Below are positions 16,768-25,299 of a DNA stretch of 64,000 nucleotides, one piece after another. How positions within the stretch are numbered: position 1 is the stretch's first letter; every line of letters starts with the position of its first letter. The position numbers and the translations under genes were made by a program. This DNA is from Promicromonospora thailandica (lineage in GTDB: Bacteria; Actinomycetota; Actinomycetes; Actinomycetales; Cellulomonadaceae), in contig NZ_JAMTCS010000004.1 of the NCBI RefSeq assembly GCF_024171955.1, positions 310,001 to 374,000 on the forward strand, in the 5' to 3' direction. A model generated the notes under the pieces. It was not told where the DNA came from and searched no databases. It was given only the letters and a program-made list of their open reading frames with translations.

Positions 16768-18365
16768 TGGCGCGCGGCGGCGTGCCGCTGCACCGCAGCC
16801 TGGTCACCCGGCTGATCGCGATGTCGCTGGCGGTGTGCGCGGTCTCCGTGGCCGCGACGGCGTGGCTCGTGGTGCGCAGCACGGACGCGGCGATCGAGGA
16901 GGTCAACGGCCAGACGTTGCGCGACGACGCCGTCGTCTACGGTGTGCTGCTCGACTGGGCGCGCGACCACCGGGACTGGTCCGGCGTGCAGCCGCTGCTG
17001 GTGCGGCTGGCCAACCGCACCGGGTACCACATCCTGCTCACCGACACCGAGGGCGTCCTGCTCGCCGACTCGGCCGCCGCCCCCGGTACCCCGCCCGCGG
17101 CCGGCACCGCGGTGGACCTGGCGGACACGCGCGCGATCGTCGACCCCGCGCAGGTGGACTGGTCGCTGCTGCAGCACGCGCCCGGCGCGCAGGAGGCGGA
17201 GCCGACGCCGTCCGCCGTGCCCTCCGTCGTGCCGTCCACCGAGCCGTCCGTCGAGCCGTCGTCGGGGCCCGTGCCGGACGCGAGACGCTCCCGGGCTGCC
17301 GCTGCCGCACCCGGGACGGACCAGGTGGCCGTGCCGCCGTCCGCGCCGTCCGCCCGCCTGTTCATCACCGGTCGCGAGCCTGTGGCCAGCACGTTCGTGG
17401 ACCTGTCGGCGCCGAGCCGGGCCCGCATCGCGGGCCTGGCCGCCCTGGTGCTGGCGCTGGCCGCGGGGGTCAGCGTCGCCGTCGGGCTGCGCATCACGCG
17501 CCCGCTGCGCGAGCTCGCCTCGGCCGCGCGCCGCATGACCGACGGCGACGACGACGCCCGCGCGCTGGTGCGCACCCGCGACGAGATCGGTGAGGTGGCG
17601 ACCGCGTTCAACTCCCTGGCCGAACGGCGCGGCGAGCAGGAGCGGCTGCGCCGCGCGATGGTGGGCGACGTGGCGCACGAGCTGCGCACCCCGCTGAGCA
17701 GCGTGCGCGGCTGGCTCGAGGCCGCGCAGGACGGGCTCACCCCGACCGACCGCGGGCTCGTCGACTCCCTGCACGAGGAGGCGCTGCACCTGCAGCACCT
17801 CGTGGCCGACCTCCAGGACCTCGCGCTGGCCGACGCCGGCGAGCTGCGCCTGCACCCCGAGCCCGTGGACCTGGCGGCGGTGCTGGAGCAGGTGGTGCGC
17901 GGGCAGGGCGCGGCCGCGAGCGCCAAGGGCGTCCGGCTGGCGGCCCGCGCCCCCGGAGTCTCGGTGCACGCCGACCCGGTGCGGCTGCGGCAGGCCGTGA
18001 CCAACCTGGTGGCGAACGCGGTGCGGCACACGCCGTCCGGTGGCAGCGTCGAGGTGACGGGCGCGCCCGACGGGGGCGTCGTCGTCGTCCGGGTGCGGGA
18101 CACCGGCGAGGGCATCGCCGCGGCGGACCTGCCGCACGTGTTCGAGCGGTTCTGGCGCGCCGACGCCTCGCGGACCCGCGGCACGGGCGGCAGCGGACTG
18201 GGCCTGGCGATCGTGCGCCAGGTCGCGGAGCTGCACGGCGGGAGCGTCGGCGTCGAGAGCGTGGTGGGCCGCGGGACGACGTTCATGCTGCGGCTGCCGG
18301 CGGACGCGGGGCGCGCGGGCGGCGCGGACCTGCAGCCGGCCGGTCGAGGTGCGGACGACCGTTAG
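16767..18365 (+). CDS. Sensor histidine kinase (HAMP-HisKA-HATPase)
   Basis: This is a 532-residue membrane kinase. It has an N-terminal transmembrane helix at about 12-35, an extracytoplasmic sensor with a long Pro/Ser/Thr/Val repeat stretch near 150-170, a second transmembrane helix near 218-238 and a HAMP linker. HisKA follows with phospho-His near 304 (GDVAHELRTPLS), then HATPase with N-box NLVANAVRHT, G1 DTGEGI, F-box FERFWR and G2 GGSGLGLAI. It is translationally coupled to the response regulator and converges on the next gene with a 4-base overlap. It likely senses wall stress or an exported compound. Confidence 0.92.
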   Translation: MARGGVPLHRSLVTRLIAMSLAVCAVSVAATAWLVVRSTDAAIEEVNGQTLRDDAVVYGVLLDWARDHRDWSGVQPLLVRLANRTGYHILLTDTEGVLLADSAAAPGTPPAAGTAVDLADTRAIVDPAQVDWSLLQHAPGAQEAEPTPSAVPSVVPSTEPSVEPSSGPVPDARRSRAAAAAPGTDQVAVPPSAPSARLFITGREPVASTFVDLSAPSRARIAGLAALVLALAAGVSVAVGLRITRPLRELASAARRMTDGDDDARALVRTRDEIGEVATAFNSLAERRGEQERLRRAMVGDVAHELRTPLSSVRGWLEAAQDGLTPTDRGLVDSLHEEALHLQHLVADLQDLALADAGELRLHPEPVDLAAVLEQVVRGQGAAASAKGVRLAARAPGVSVHADPVRLRQAVTNLVANAVRHTPSGGSVEVTGAPDGGVVVVRVRDTGEGIAAADLPHVFERFWRADASRTRGTGGSGLGLAIVRQVAELHGGSVGVESVVGRGTTFMLRLPADAGRAGGADLQPAGRGADDR

Positions 18366-19612
18366 CCGCGCGGGAACCGGACCGGCCGGTCGACCTGGAA
18401 GATGAGGCCCGGTTCGGTCCTGCGGCGCCGGAGCGGCCAGGCGAGGACGCCGACGCACAGCGCGAGACCGGCGAGCCCGGCTGCCGACGCTACGACGATC
18501 GCACCCGGTCGGGCCAGGTGGTCGAGGTCGCCCAGCGGCACCACCCAGCCCGGGTGCCCGGTGTCCTGCAGCACGACGAACCCGTCCCGGTACGGCTCCA
18601 CGTTGGTGTACCAGCCGGGTTCGAGCTGCTCCTCGATGTACCGCACCGGCACGACGACCTCGACGTCGTGGTACTCGGTCGGGTCCTTGGTGTCGCGGAC
18701 CTCCGCGAACATCTTCGTGGACACGGTGCGACCGTCCCGCGTGTCGATGGTGACCAGCGCGTCGAAAGCCTTCGTCTCGACGCCGACGTCGCGCAGGTGG
18801 TACGCGATGGCGGCCTCCCGCCCGCCGGTCGCCCACAGGAGCGCACTCACGGCCAGCAGCACCACGCCCGTCGCCATCACCAGGTCGAGTACCCGCTCAC
18901 GGCGGACCGTCGAGCGGCTCCGGTCGGTGGCCTGCTCGGCGGCGGTCCGCAGGAGCCCGTCGAGCTCGCGGTCGTCCTCGAATGAGCCGTGCAGCAGGTC
19001 GAGGCGGGAGTCGACGGCATGGCGGGCGGCGTGGAACCTGCGGTGCGCATCGATCGTCGAACGCACGGCGGGCCGGGTCAGCACGAGGGGGAGCGTCAGC
19101 ATCACCCCGAGGCCCACCCACGTCCCGAAGGGGCCGTCCTGGTAGACCTGGTCCTCGACGTCCTGCAGCGACATGATCGAGTCGGGGTCGGTGGGGTCGT
19201 CGCGGTCGTAGTACACCGTGAACGCGCCGTCGTAGGGCGGCGGAGCCGTCACCCACCGATCGGCGGGCAGGCCGTCCGTATCGACGATGATCGTCGGCAG
19301 ATCGGAGAGGGTCCGCGGGCCGTCCGGGTACTCGACCACCGCGCGAAGACGCGAGTGGCAGCCCTTGCACGTGCGGTGATACACCTGCGCGTCGTGCGCC
19401 TCGGCCTGCGCACCGCTCTGGTAGAGGTCGTGCGCCACGTCGTACCGGTCCTGGGACCACACACCGAACGCGATCCCGATACCCCCGAAGATGAGCAGCA
19501 ACATCCAGACGACGGAGGCGAGGTACCCGCCACCGGTGTACCCGCGGAACCTGAGCCGCACGGAGGCCTCGCGTGCGCCCTCGCTCCCCAACATCTCCAA
19601 CCGCCCCCCCAC
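18362..19612 (-). CDS. Membrane protein of unknown function, DUF3592-like, with CxxCH motif
   Basis: This 416-residue protein has an N-terminal transmembrane helix (LASVVWMLLLIFGGIGIAFG), an extracytoplasmic region with HRTCKGCHSRL, a second helix near 165, a cytoplasmic charged linker, and two further helices near 245 and 375, the last before a basic tail. Two similar extracytoplasmic domains, each following a helix and bearing a YDRDDP- or YRDGF-type ending, suggest an internal duplication like DUF3592 proteins. CKGCH has the c-type haem pattern, but no distal Met region or second site supports a cytochrome. The start may be this GTG or the ATG at 19594. Confidence 0.55.
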   Translation of the reverse strand: MGGRLEMLGSEGAREASVRLRFRGYTGGGYLASVVWMLLLIFGGIGIAFGVWSQDRYDVAHDLYQSGAQAEAHDAQVYHRTCKGCHSRLRAVVEYPDGPRTLSDLPTIIVDTDGLPADRWVTAPPPYDGAFTVYYDRDDPTDPDSIMSLQDVEDQVYQDGPFGTWVGLGVMLTLPLVLTRPAVRSTIDAHRRFHAARHAVDSRLDLLHGSFEDDRELDGLLRTAAEQATDRSRSTVRRERVLDLVMATGVVLLAVSALLWATGGREAAIAYHLRDVGVETKAFDALVTIDTRDGRTVSTKMFAEVRDTKDPTEYHDVEVVVPVRYIEEQLEPGWYTNVEPYRDGFVVLQDTGHPGWVVPLGDLDHLARPGAIVVASAAGLAGLALCVGVLAWPLRRRRTEPGLIFQVDRPVRFPRG

Positions 19613-19688
19613 CTGGCACCTTTGCCTGCATCGTGGCGGGCCGGGGGTGGCCGGCGCCAGCAGCGACGGCAGATTTCATCCACCCGGA

Positions 19689-20552
19689 TCAGGCTCGGGC
19701 GTCCCCCGCCAGCGCCTGCGTGCCCAGCACCGCGAGCAGCTCGAGCTTGTCGGCGGTGCCGGTGCCGACGGCGGGCGTGAACCACAGCAGCCGCTGGCGC
19801 CCGTCCTCGCTGAACAGGTGCAGGCAGTTGACCTCGAGCAGGCCGAGGTCGGGGTGCAGCAGGCGCTTGCGGTCGGCGCGGCGGACGGCGACGTCGTGCC
19901 GCTCCCACAGCGTCGCGAACTCCGGAGAGCGGGCCTGGAGGTCGGCGACGAGGGACCGCGCCTCGGCGTCCTTGGCGGGGCGGCGGGCCACGGCGGCGCG
20001 CACGTCCGCGACGAACGCCCGCGACTGCGTCGCGTGCTCCTCCTCGGGGTACAGGGCGCGCGCTCGCGGGTCGGTGAACCAGCGGCGCACGAAGCTCGCG
20101 TCCGGGCCCTGGAACCGCGTGTGGTCGCCGAGCAGGGCGACGGCGAGCGGGTTCTGCGCGAGCGTGACGTGCAGGTCGGTGATCACCTGCGCCGGCGTCG
20201 ACGTCATGCGCGTGAGCAGGTCCGTCATCCCGGGGTGCACGTGCGACGCCGGGCCGCCCGACACCGGCACGGGCCGCCCGGCCAGGTGGAAGACGTGGTC
20301 GTGCTCGTCGGAGGTGAGGCGCAGCGCCCGGGCCAGCGCGGCGAGCATCTGCTCCGACGGCTGCGACCCCGCGCCTCGCTCCAGCTCGCTGTAGTAGTCG
20401 ACGGACGCGCCCGCGAGCAGCGCCACCTCGTCACGGCGCAGCCCCGGCACGCGGCGGCGCGGCCCGGGGACGAGTCCGACGTCCTCGGGCCGGATGCGCT
20501 CGCGACGCGACCGGAGGAACGCGCCCAGCTCCGCGTACTTCGTTCCGTTCAT
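19689..20552 (-). CDS. XRE-family regulator with MmyB-like ligand domain
   Basis: This is a 287-residue regulator with an N-terminal helix-turn-helix (LGAFLRSRRERI, then VPGLRRDEVALLAGASVDYYSELERG) and a C-terminal MmyB-like domain that in relatives binds fatty acid or small ligands (RWFTDPRARALYPEEE, then FATLWERHDV). It diverges from a tautomerase gene at 20667, 114 bases away. Repressors of this class usually control the divergent metabolic gene. Confidence 0.88.
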   Translation of the reverse strand: MNGTKYAELGAFLRSRRERIRPEDVGLVPGPRRRVPGLRRDEVALLAGASVDYYSELERGAGSQPSEQMLAALARALRLTSDEHDHVFHLAGRPVPVSGGPASHVHPGMTDLLTRMTSTPAQVITDLHVTLAQNPLAVALLGDHTRFQGPDASFVRRWFTDPRARALYPEEEHATQSRAFVADVRAAVARRPAKDAEARSLVADLQARSPEFATLWERHDVAVRRADRKRLLHPDLGLLEVNCLHLFSEDGRQRLLWFTPAVGTGTADKLELLAVLGTQALAGDARA

Positions 20553-20666
20553 GCTCCCAGTCTGCGCGAGCCGGGGCCGCCGACCCAGGGGACGGCATCC
20601 CCTGGTACCGCCTCGCGAGCGGGCGCAGGGTGGGTGCGTCCAACCCTTCGCAGAAAGGTCGTTCCC

Positions 20667-20873
20667 GTGCCGTTCGCCAACCTCAAGATCCCCGCGGACA
20701 CCCTCACCCCCGAGTCGAGGAAGACGCTGCAGGACGCCGTGACCGAGGCCTTCGTGGCCGTCTACGGCGAGCGCGCCCGCTCCACGACGCTGGTCATCCT
20801 CGACGAGGTGGCCGACGGCGGCTGGAGCCTCGGCGGCACCATCCTCGACCGGGACGTGCTGGGCGTGAGCTGA
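20667..20873 (+). CDS. 4-oxalocrotonate tautomerase family protein
   Basis: This 68-residue protein starts MPFANLKI, so Pro1 would be exposed after Met removal as the catalytic base of the family. The length and the beta-alpha-beta pattern fit the 4-OT subgroup, which acts as a hexamer on enol/keto substrates. The GTG start at 20667 has AGAAAGG eight bases upstream. It is transcribed away from the MmyB-type regulator and ends six bases before the convergent AraC gene. Confidence 0.8.
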   Translation: MPFANLKIPADTLTPESRKTLQDAVTEAFVAVYGERARSTTLVILDEVADGGWSLGGTILDRDVLGVS

Positions 20874-20879
20874 CGGGCA

Positions 20880-21863
20880 TCAGTGGGTGAGGGCCGGCGT
20901 CGTCGGGTCGAGCGTCAGGGCGAGCGCCTGCTCGGCCACGGCGGCGGCGGCCGGCTCGACCTCCCGCCACAGGCGCAGCTTCTCCCGGATGCGTGCGGCG
21001 TCCGCGGCGGGCGGCGCCCCGTACAGGCCGCGGTAGTCGCGGGAGAAGTGCGGCACGCTGCGGTAGCCGACCGCGGCGGCGGCCTGCGCCGCCGTCTCCC
21101 CCAGCACGATCATGCGGTGGCGGGCCTCGCCGAGCCGCAGGCGCTTGAGGTACTGCATGGGCGTCATGGAAGTCGCCTCCCGGAAACGCCGCGACAGCGT
21201 CGGCTGGCTGGCCCGGACGGCGGACGCGAGCGAGCTCAGCGACCACGGGTCGGCCATCTGCCCGGTGAGCAGGTGCACGGCGCGGGGCACCACGGGATCG
21301 TCACCGCCGATCGCGGCGAGCACCCGCGGGGCCTGGTCGGTCTGCAGCAGCCGCACGACGACCTCGCGTGCGACGAGCGGTCCGAGCACCGGGATGTTCT
21401 CCGGCTCGTCGAGCAGGCACAGCAGGCGGGAGAACGCGTCGGCCAGGGCGGGCGTCCAGGTGCCGAGCCGGCCCACCGGCTCCGCGGGCCGGGACGGGGG
21501 CGCCATCGTGGCCGCCACCTCGGTGACGATCGCGGTGGGCAGCTCCCACCGCGCGGAGACGAACCCTCGCTCGGGGTCGGTCTCGACGATGCCGGCCACG
21601 ACGGGGAGATCGACGGGCGTGATGAGGAAGTGCTCGGCGCCCCACACCTGGTTGTCGTCGCCGATGATGGACCGCTTGCGCCCGGCCAGGACCACCGCCA
21701 TCGACGGCGTGTACCGCTGGTACCCGAGACCCAGCGTGATCGTCATGTGCGCGAGCCGGAGGCCCAGCGCCTCGGCCCGTCCACGCTCGTGCACGCGCCG
21801 CAGCACGAGGTCGGCTGCGCGGTCGAGGCTCCGGGCCGTCGCCGCTTCTCCATCCGCCTTCAT
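20880..21863 (-). CDS. AraC-family transcriptional regulator
   Basis: This 327-residue regulator has an N-terminal AraC_N-type sensing domain (YQRYTPSMAVVLAGRKRSI, then FLITPVDLPVVAGI). The C-terminal pair of helix-turn-helix motifs reads SLSSLASAVRASQPTLSRRF and GETAAQAAAAVGYRSVPHFS. I chose the ATG at 21863 over an in-frame ATG at 21908 because homologues begin close to the sensor domain. It is divergent from the alcohol dehydrogenase at 22079, its probable target. Confidence 0.88.
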   Translation of the reverse strand: MKADGEAATARSLDRAADLVLRRVHERGRAEALGLRLAHMTITLGLGYQRYTPSMAVVLAGRKRSIIGDDNQVWGAEHFLITPVDLPVVAGIVETDPERGFVSARWELPTAIVTEVAATMAPPSRPAEPVGRLGTWTPALADAFSRLLCLLDEPENIPVLGPLVAREVVVRLLQTDQAPRVLAAIGGDDPVVPRAVHLLTGQMADPWSLSSLASAVRASQPTLSRRFREATSMTPMQYLKRLRLGEARHRMIVLGETAAQAAAAVGYRSVPHFSRDYRGLYGAPPAADAARIREKLRLWREVEPAAAAVAEQALALTLDPTTPALTH

Positions 21864-22078
21864 GGACCGATTGAACCTGACCCGTCCCGGTTCCGCTTCG
21901 TATGTCACCCGCCGCCCCGTGCGTCATCTGGCCGCGGCATCTGGCAAGGAATTGACCGGCTCGGGCAAAACGCGCCCGGACGGCCACGGGACCGTGGACG
22001 GACGCGGGACGGCGACCCGGCGGCACTGCTGCCGGGGGCAATGGCGTCCCAGGTCAGGTGACGACGAGAGGGACCGAC

Positions 22079-23098
22079 ATGACTGAGCAGATGCAGGCAG
22101 TGGTGGTGGCCGAGGCGAACGGTCCGTGGAAGCTGGAGCAGCGTGACCGGCCCGAGGCCGGACCCAACCAGGTGCTGGTCAGGATCCGCGCGTGCGCGAT
22201 CTGCGGTACGGACCTGTGGATGGCGAACGGCACGCTGTCCTACCGCCCGTTCCCGCTCGTGCTGGGCCACGAGGGCGTCGGCGAGGTGATCGCCGTGGGG
22301 GCGGGCGTCACCCAGCGCAAGGTGGGTGACCGGGTGGGGCTGCCGATGGTGCAGAAGCGGTGCGGCAACTGCGACTTCTGTCGCGAGCAGCACCCCAACA
22401 GCTTCGTGACGGCGGCCAACTGCGCCGAGCCGGTGCTGACCGGCGTGAACGTGGACGGCGCGCACGCGGAGTACGCGGTGGCCGACGTGGACGGCACGGT
22501 GCTGCTGCCCGACGGCATCTCCTGGGAGCTGGCCGCCCCGACGCTGTGCGCCGGGTACACGGTGTGGGCGGCGCTGCGCCGGGCGCAGACCAAGCCCACC
22601 GGCCGGGTAGCGGTGGTGGGCATCGGTGGCCTGGGACACCTGGCCATCCAGTACGCCAAGGCGGCCGGGTACCACGTCACCGCGGTGACCCACAGCCCCG
22701 ACAAGGCCGAGCTCGCGCGGCAGCTCGGCGCGGACGAGGTGGTCTTCGACGGCGCCGGGCTCCAGGAGGCCGGTGGGGCGGACCTGATCATGCACACCAG
22801 CAGCAACCACGCGGCTGTGGCGAGCGCGATGGAGGGGCTGCGGCCCTGGGGCAAGGTGGTCATGATGGGCATCGCGACCGACGAGCTCACCCTCCCGGCG
22901 CTGCCCCTGGTGGCGAACAGCTACCAGATCATCGGATCGGCCCACAACACCTTCGAGCACCTCGTCGAGGCGCTGGACCTGGTGGCCCGCGGCGTGGTCA
23001 CGCCGAGGATCGAGGTGTTCACCAAGGACCAGGTCGAGGAGGCCCACGCCCGGGCGGAGTCCGGTGACGTGCGGTTCAAGGCGGTGGTGACGTACTGA
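22079..23098 (+). CDS. Zinc-type alcohol dehydrogenase
   Basis: This is a 339-residue medium-chain dehydrogenase. The catalytic zinc ligands are visible as Cys in ICGTD, His-Glu in GHEGVGE and a Cys in PTLCAGYTVW. The NAD(P)-binding Rossmann motif is GIGGLGHLAIQYAKA. The structural zinc lobe is unusual: CGNCDFCREQHPNSF has three closely spaced Cys, but the expected fourth is replaced, the next Cys being six residues further (AANC). GAGAGGGA precedes the ATG. It probably oxidises primary alcohols or reduces aldehydes under control of the divergent AraC protein. Confidence 0.88.
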   Translation: MTEQMQAVVVAEANGPWKLEQRDRPEAGPNQVLVRIRACAICGTDLWMANGTLSYRPFPLVLGHEGVGEVIAVGAGVTQRKVGDRVGLPMVQKRCGNCDFCREQHPNSFVTAANCAEPVLTGVNVDGAHAEYAVADVDGTVLLPDGISWELAAPTLCAGYTVWAALRRAQTKPTGRVAVVGIGGLGHLAIQYAKAAGYHVTAVTHSPDKAELARQLGADEVVFDGAGLQEAGGADLIMHTSSNHAAVASAMEGLRPWGKVVMMGIATDELTLPALPLVANSYQIIGSAHNTFEHLVEALDLVARGVVTPRIEVFTKDQVEEAHARAESGDVRFKAVVTY

Positions 23099-23121
23099 CG
23101 GCGACACCGGTTGCATAGGAC

Positions 23122-23160
23122 GCGGCCGGCCGACGGTGCCCCCAGGCCGCCGGCCGGCCG
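23122..23160. terminator. Bidirectional hairpin between convergent genes
   Basis: The arms GCGGCCGGCCGACGG (23122-23136) and CCGCCGGCCGGCCG (from 23147) form a long GC stem with one mismatch and a loop of about ten bases. It lies between the convergent dehydrogenase and GH16-like genes. There is no T-tract. Confidence 0.5.
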
Positions 23161-23161
23161 G

Positions 23162-23950
23162 TCACTGAGCTGACCAACCCCGGACGCGGTGGACGACGGC
23201 CGTCTTCGGGTAGCTGCCGGCCGGCGGGCCGATCTCGAACAGGTCGACCATGAGGAACAGCGGGTAGCGCGGGCTCTGCGGGATGCGGCGCAGAACCGTT
23301 CCCCCGCAGCCGATCACGGTCTCCCCCGCGCCCCAGATCGCCGTCCAGGTGTGGGGGCGGGTCACGTCGAAGGGCAGCTCGACCTCGGCCATGTCGCTGG
23401 TCAGGTCCGGGTCGTGGTGCGCCTTGAGGCCGGTGCGGGCGGTGGTGGCCGCGCCGATCGCGGTGGCATCGATCTCGACCACGCAGACCTCGCCGGAGGT
23501 TCCGTCCGCGTCGCGGGGTGTGTTCGCCTCGTGCTCCGTGCCGACGAGCCAGGCGGCCAGCATGCAGCCCTCGTCGCGGCTGGCGCTGACCGTCAGGTCG
23601 ACCCGGCCCGCCGCCGGCGCCCACAGCAGGCGCGTCGGCGTCTCGGTCCGGACCACGAGGCTGTCTTCCCGGTGCCGGTGCGTCCCCCGGCGCGAGCCGA
23701 CCGGCCCCGAGAACGTGCCCGTCTGCAGGTTCGACACCCGCATCGGGGCGTCCTCGGGGCGCCAGTCCGGCTGGTCGGCCTCGATGCGCAGCTCCAGACC
23801 GTCCGCGGTCGTCCGGAAGCGCGCCGCGGACCGGTCGGACGTGGTCCAGTGCGGCAGGTAGTGCGGCACCCAGAGCGCGGGGGCGGGTCCGGCGGCGAAG
23901 TCGTCGTCGAGGTCGGGGGCGCGGTCCGGCGGTGCGGGCAGCGGCGTCAT
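23162..23950 (-). CDS. GH16-like (concanavalin A-like) family protein
   Basis: This 262-residue protein has no signal peptide and resembles a cytosolic family annotated as glycoside hydrolase 16. Markers are LWVPHYLPHWTTSDRSAARF, RVSNLQTGTFSGPVGSRRG, GEVCVVEID in the place of the GH16 catalytic ExDxxE loop, RPHTWTAIWG, and a C-terminal SYPKTAVVHRVRGW. The acidic motif is imperfect, so hydrolase activity is unproven. I chose the ATG at 23950 because GGGAGG lies nine bases upstream; an ATG at 23959 abuts that site. Confidence 0.65.
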   Translation of the reverse strand: MTPLPAPPDRAPDLDDDFAAGPAPALWVPHYLPHWTTSDRSAARFRTTADGLELRIEADQPDWRPEDAPMRVSNLQTGTFSGPVGSRRGTHRHREDSLVVRTETPTRLLWAPAAGRVDLTVSASRDEGCMLAAWLVGTEHEANTPRDADGTSGEVCVVEIDATAIGAATTARTGLKAHHDPDLTSDMAEVELPFDVTRPHTWTAIWGAGETVIGCGGTVLRRIPQSPRYPLFLMVDLFEIGPPAGSYPKTAVVHRVRGWSAQ

Positions 23951-23972
23951 GCGGTTCATCCTCCCAGCGCGG

Positions 23973-25046
23973 TCAGTAGCGCATCCCCATGAGGCCGCGG
24001 ACGTCGTCGAGCGTGCGGTCCGCGACCTCGTTGGCCCTGGCGTTCCCTCTGGCCAGGATGCCCGCGAGGTACTCGGGCCCGCGAGCAGCCGCCTCCGCGC
24101 GGCGGGCGCGCACCGGGCGCAGGCCCTCGACCAGCGCCTCGGTCGCCACCTGCTTGAGACGCCCGGCGCCGGCGGAACCGACGTCGTCGGCCAGGGCCTG
24201 CGGCGTCGTCCCCGCGAAGTGCGCGCCGATGGTGAGCAGGTTCGCGATCTCCGGGCGGCGCTCGGGCTCGTAGGTGATGTGCCGCTCGGAGTCGGTCTTG
24301 GCACGGCGCACGAAGGCGGCCGTCTCGTCCTCGATCGCGCGAATCTCCAGGGCGTTGCCCGCCGACTTGGACATCTTCTCGCCGTCGTTCCCGAGCACGG
24401 TCGGTGTCGGGACGATGAGGGCGTCCGGCTCCGGGAAGTAGGGGTCCTGCGCGGCGTACCGGTTGTTGAACCGCCGCGCGACGGCGCGCGTGACCTCCAG
24501 GTGCGGCAGCTGGTCCTGCCCCACGGGCACGAGGTTGCCGTGGCAGAACAGGATGTCGGCCGCCTGGTGCACGGGGTAGGTGAACATGAGGCCGGACATG
24601 CCCCGCCGTCCGCGCCGCTCGGCGGCTGCCGTCTCCGCCTTGACGGTGGGGTTGCGCTCCAGCTCGGCCACGCTGACCAGCGACAGGAACGGCAGCAGCA
24701 GCTGGTTCAGGGCGGGGACGGCCGAGTGCGTGAAGACCGTCGTCGCCTCGGGGTCGATGCCGGCCGCGAGGTAGTCGAGAAGGACCTGCTGCACGGTCGC
24801 CGGGAGATTGTCGGCGACGTCGCGGTCGGTGATGACCTGGTAGTCGGCCACCACGAGGAAGATCTCGACGCCCTGGGCCTGGAGGCGAACACGGTTGTCC
24901 AGGGTGCCGATCAGGTGGCCCAGGTGGAGGGCACCGGTGGGGCGCTCGCCGGTGAGGACGCGGAACTTCTGGGGGGTCGTCGCGATCTGGTGCTCCAGGG
25001 TGGCGGAGCGTTCGCGGGCGGTGCGGACGGAGTCGGTGGCGTGCAT
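23973..25046 (-). CDS. trpS: Tryptophanyl-tRNA synthetase (attenuator-controlled)
   Basis: This 357-residue class I synthetase charges tRNA-Trp. The HIGH motif is HLGH at 41-44 in TGALHLGHLIG, and the KMSKS loop is EKMSKSAGN. The DNRVRLQ and DYQVITDRD stretches mark the second, inducible type of actinobacterial TrpRS rather than the housekeeping form. The ATG at 25046 has AGGAG upstream; an in-frame ATG at 25076 lacks a site. The 100-base leader holds a Trp-rich peptide and a terminator, so expression should rise when charged tRNA-Trp falls. In Streptomyces a TrpRS with this kind of leader gives indolmycin resistance. Confidence 0.93.
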   Translation of the reverse strand: MHATDSVRTARERSATLEHQIATTPQKFRVLTGERPTGALHLGHLIGTLDNRVRLQAQGVEIFLVVADYQVITDRDVADNLPATVQQVLLDYLAAGIDPEATTVFTHSAVPALNQLLLPFLSLVSVAELERNPTVKAETAAAERRGRRGMSGLMFTYPVHQAADILFCHGNLVPVGQDQLPHLEVTRAVARRFNNRYAAQDPYFPEPDALIVPTPTVLGNDGEKMSKSAGNALEIRAIEDETAAFVRRAKTDSERHITYEPERRPEIANLLTIGAHFAGTTPQALADDVGSAGAGRLKQVATEALVEGLRPVRARRAEAAARGPEYLAGILARGNARANEVADRTLDDVRGLMGMRY

Positions 25047-25100
25047 GGGGGCTCCTGTGCGGTTCGGGCCCACCACTGCCCGGGGACTCTCGTGCGCACG

Positions 25101-25135
25101 AAAAACGTCCCGGCTGCGGTGGGCAGCTCGGGACG
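25101..25135 (-). terminator. Attenuator terminator of trpS
   Basis: Read on the minus strand, CGTCCCGAGCTGC (25135-25123) pairs with GCAGCCGGGACG (25117-25106) with one bulged base, followed immediately by five T (25105-25101). This is a Rho-independent terminator, rare in such GC-rich DNA, placed between the leader peptide and trpS. Its 5' arm (GCTGC) can instead pair with GCAGC of the upstream hairpin (25162-25158), giving the anti-terminator. Confidence 0.9.
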
Positions 25136-25152
25136 TCGGACGGCGCGTCAGG

Positions 25153-25197
25153 TCACGGCTGCGTGAGCAGCCGCCACCAGGTGCGCCGGAAGGTCAT
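25153..25197 (-). CDS. Trp leader peptide of trpS attenuator
   Basis: The 14-codon ORF reads MTFRRTWWRLLTQP then TGA. Two adjacent Trp codons lie at 25179-25174. Directly after them CGGCTGC (25173-25167), a four-base loop and GCAGCCG (25162-25156) form a seven-base-pair hairpin covering the end of the peptide. A ribosome stalled at the Trp codons would mask the first arm and free the second to pair with the terminator arm. This is the classical ribosome-mediated attenuation layout and directly explains control of the trpS gene downstream. Confidence 0.9.
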   Translation of the reverse strand: MTFRRTWWRLLTQP

Positions 25198-25209
25198 GGG
25201 GTGAGCATA
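25198..25209 (-). promoter_or_regulatory. -10 element for leaderless trp leader peptide
   Basis: On the minus strand TATGCT (25209-25204) is followed by six bases and the leader ATG at 25197, so transcription should begin at or next to the start codon. No clear -35 is visible. Confidence 0.6.
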
Positions 25210-25299
25210 CCGGGCGAGTGGTCGGTGGGTCCGGTGCGCGTGCGGGCCGGTGCTGGTGGGCGTCGCTACGGTGCGTCGGACGTCTTCGAGAGGATCCCT

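Noticed and set aside
16060-18365. VanR/VanS pair controlling the racemase cluster
   Set aside because: The two-component genes are 10 kb away, divergent from an ABC exporter, with repeats between them. Nothing ties them to the racemase operon.
18362-19612. Cytochrome c domain because of CKGCH
   Set aside because: There is a single motif, no axial Met region and no cytochrome neighbours. It was kept only as an unusual motif.
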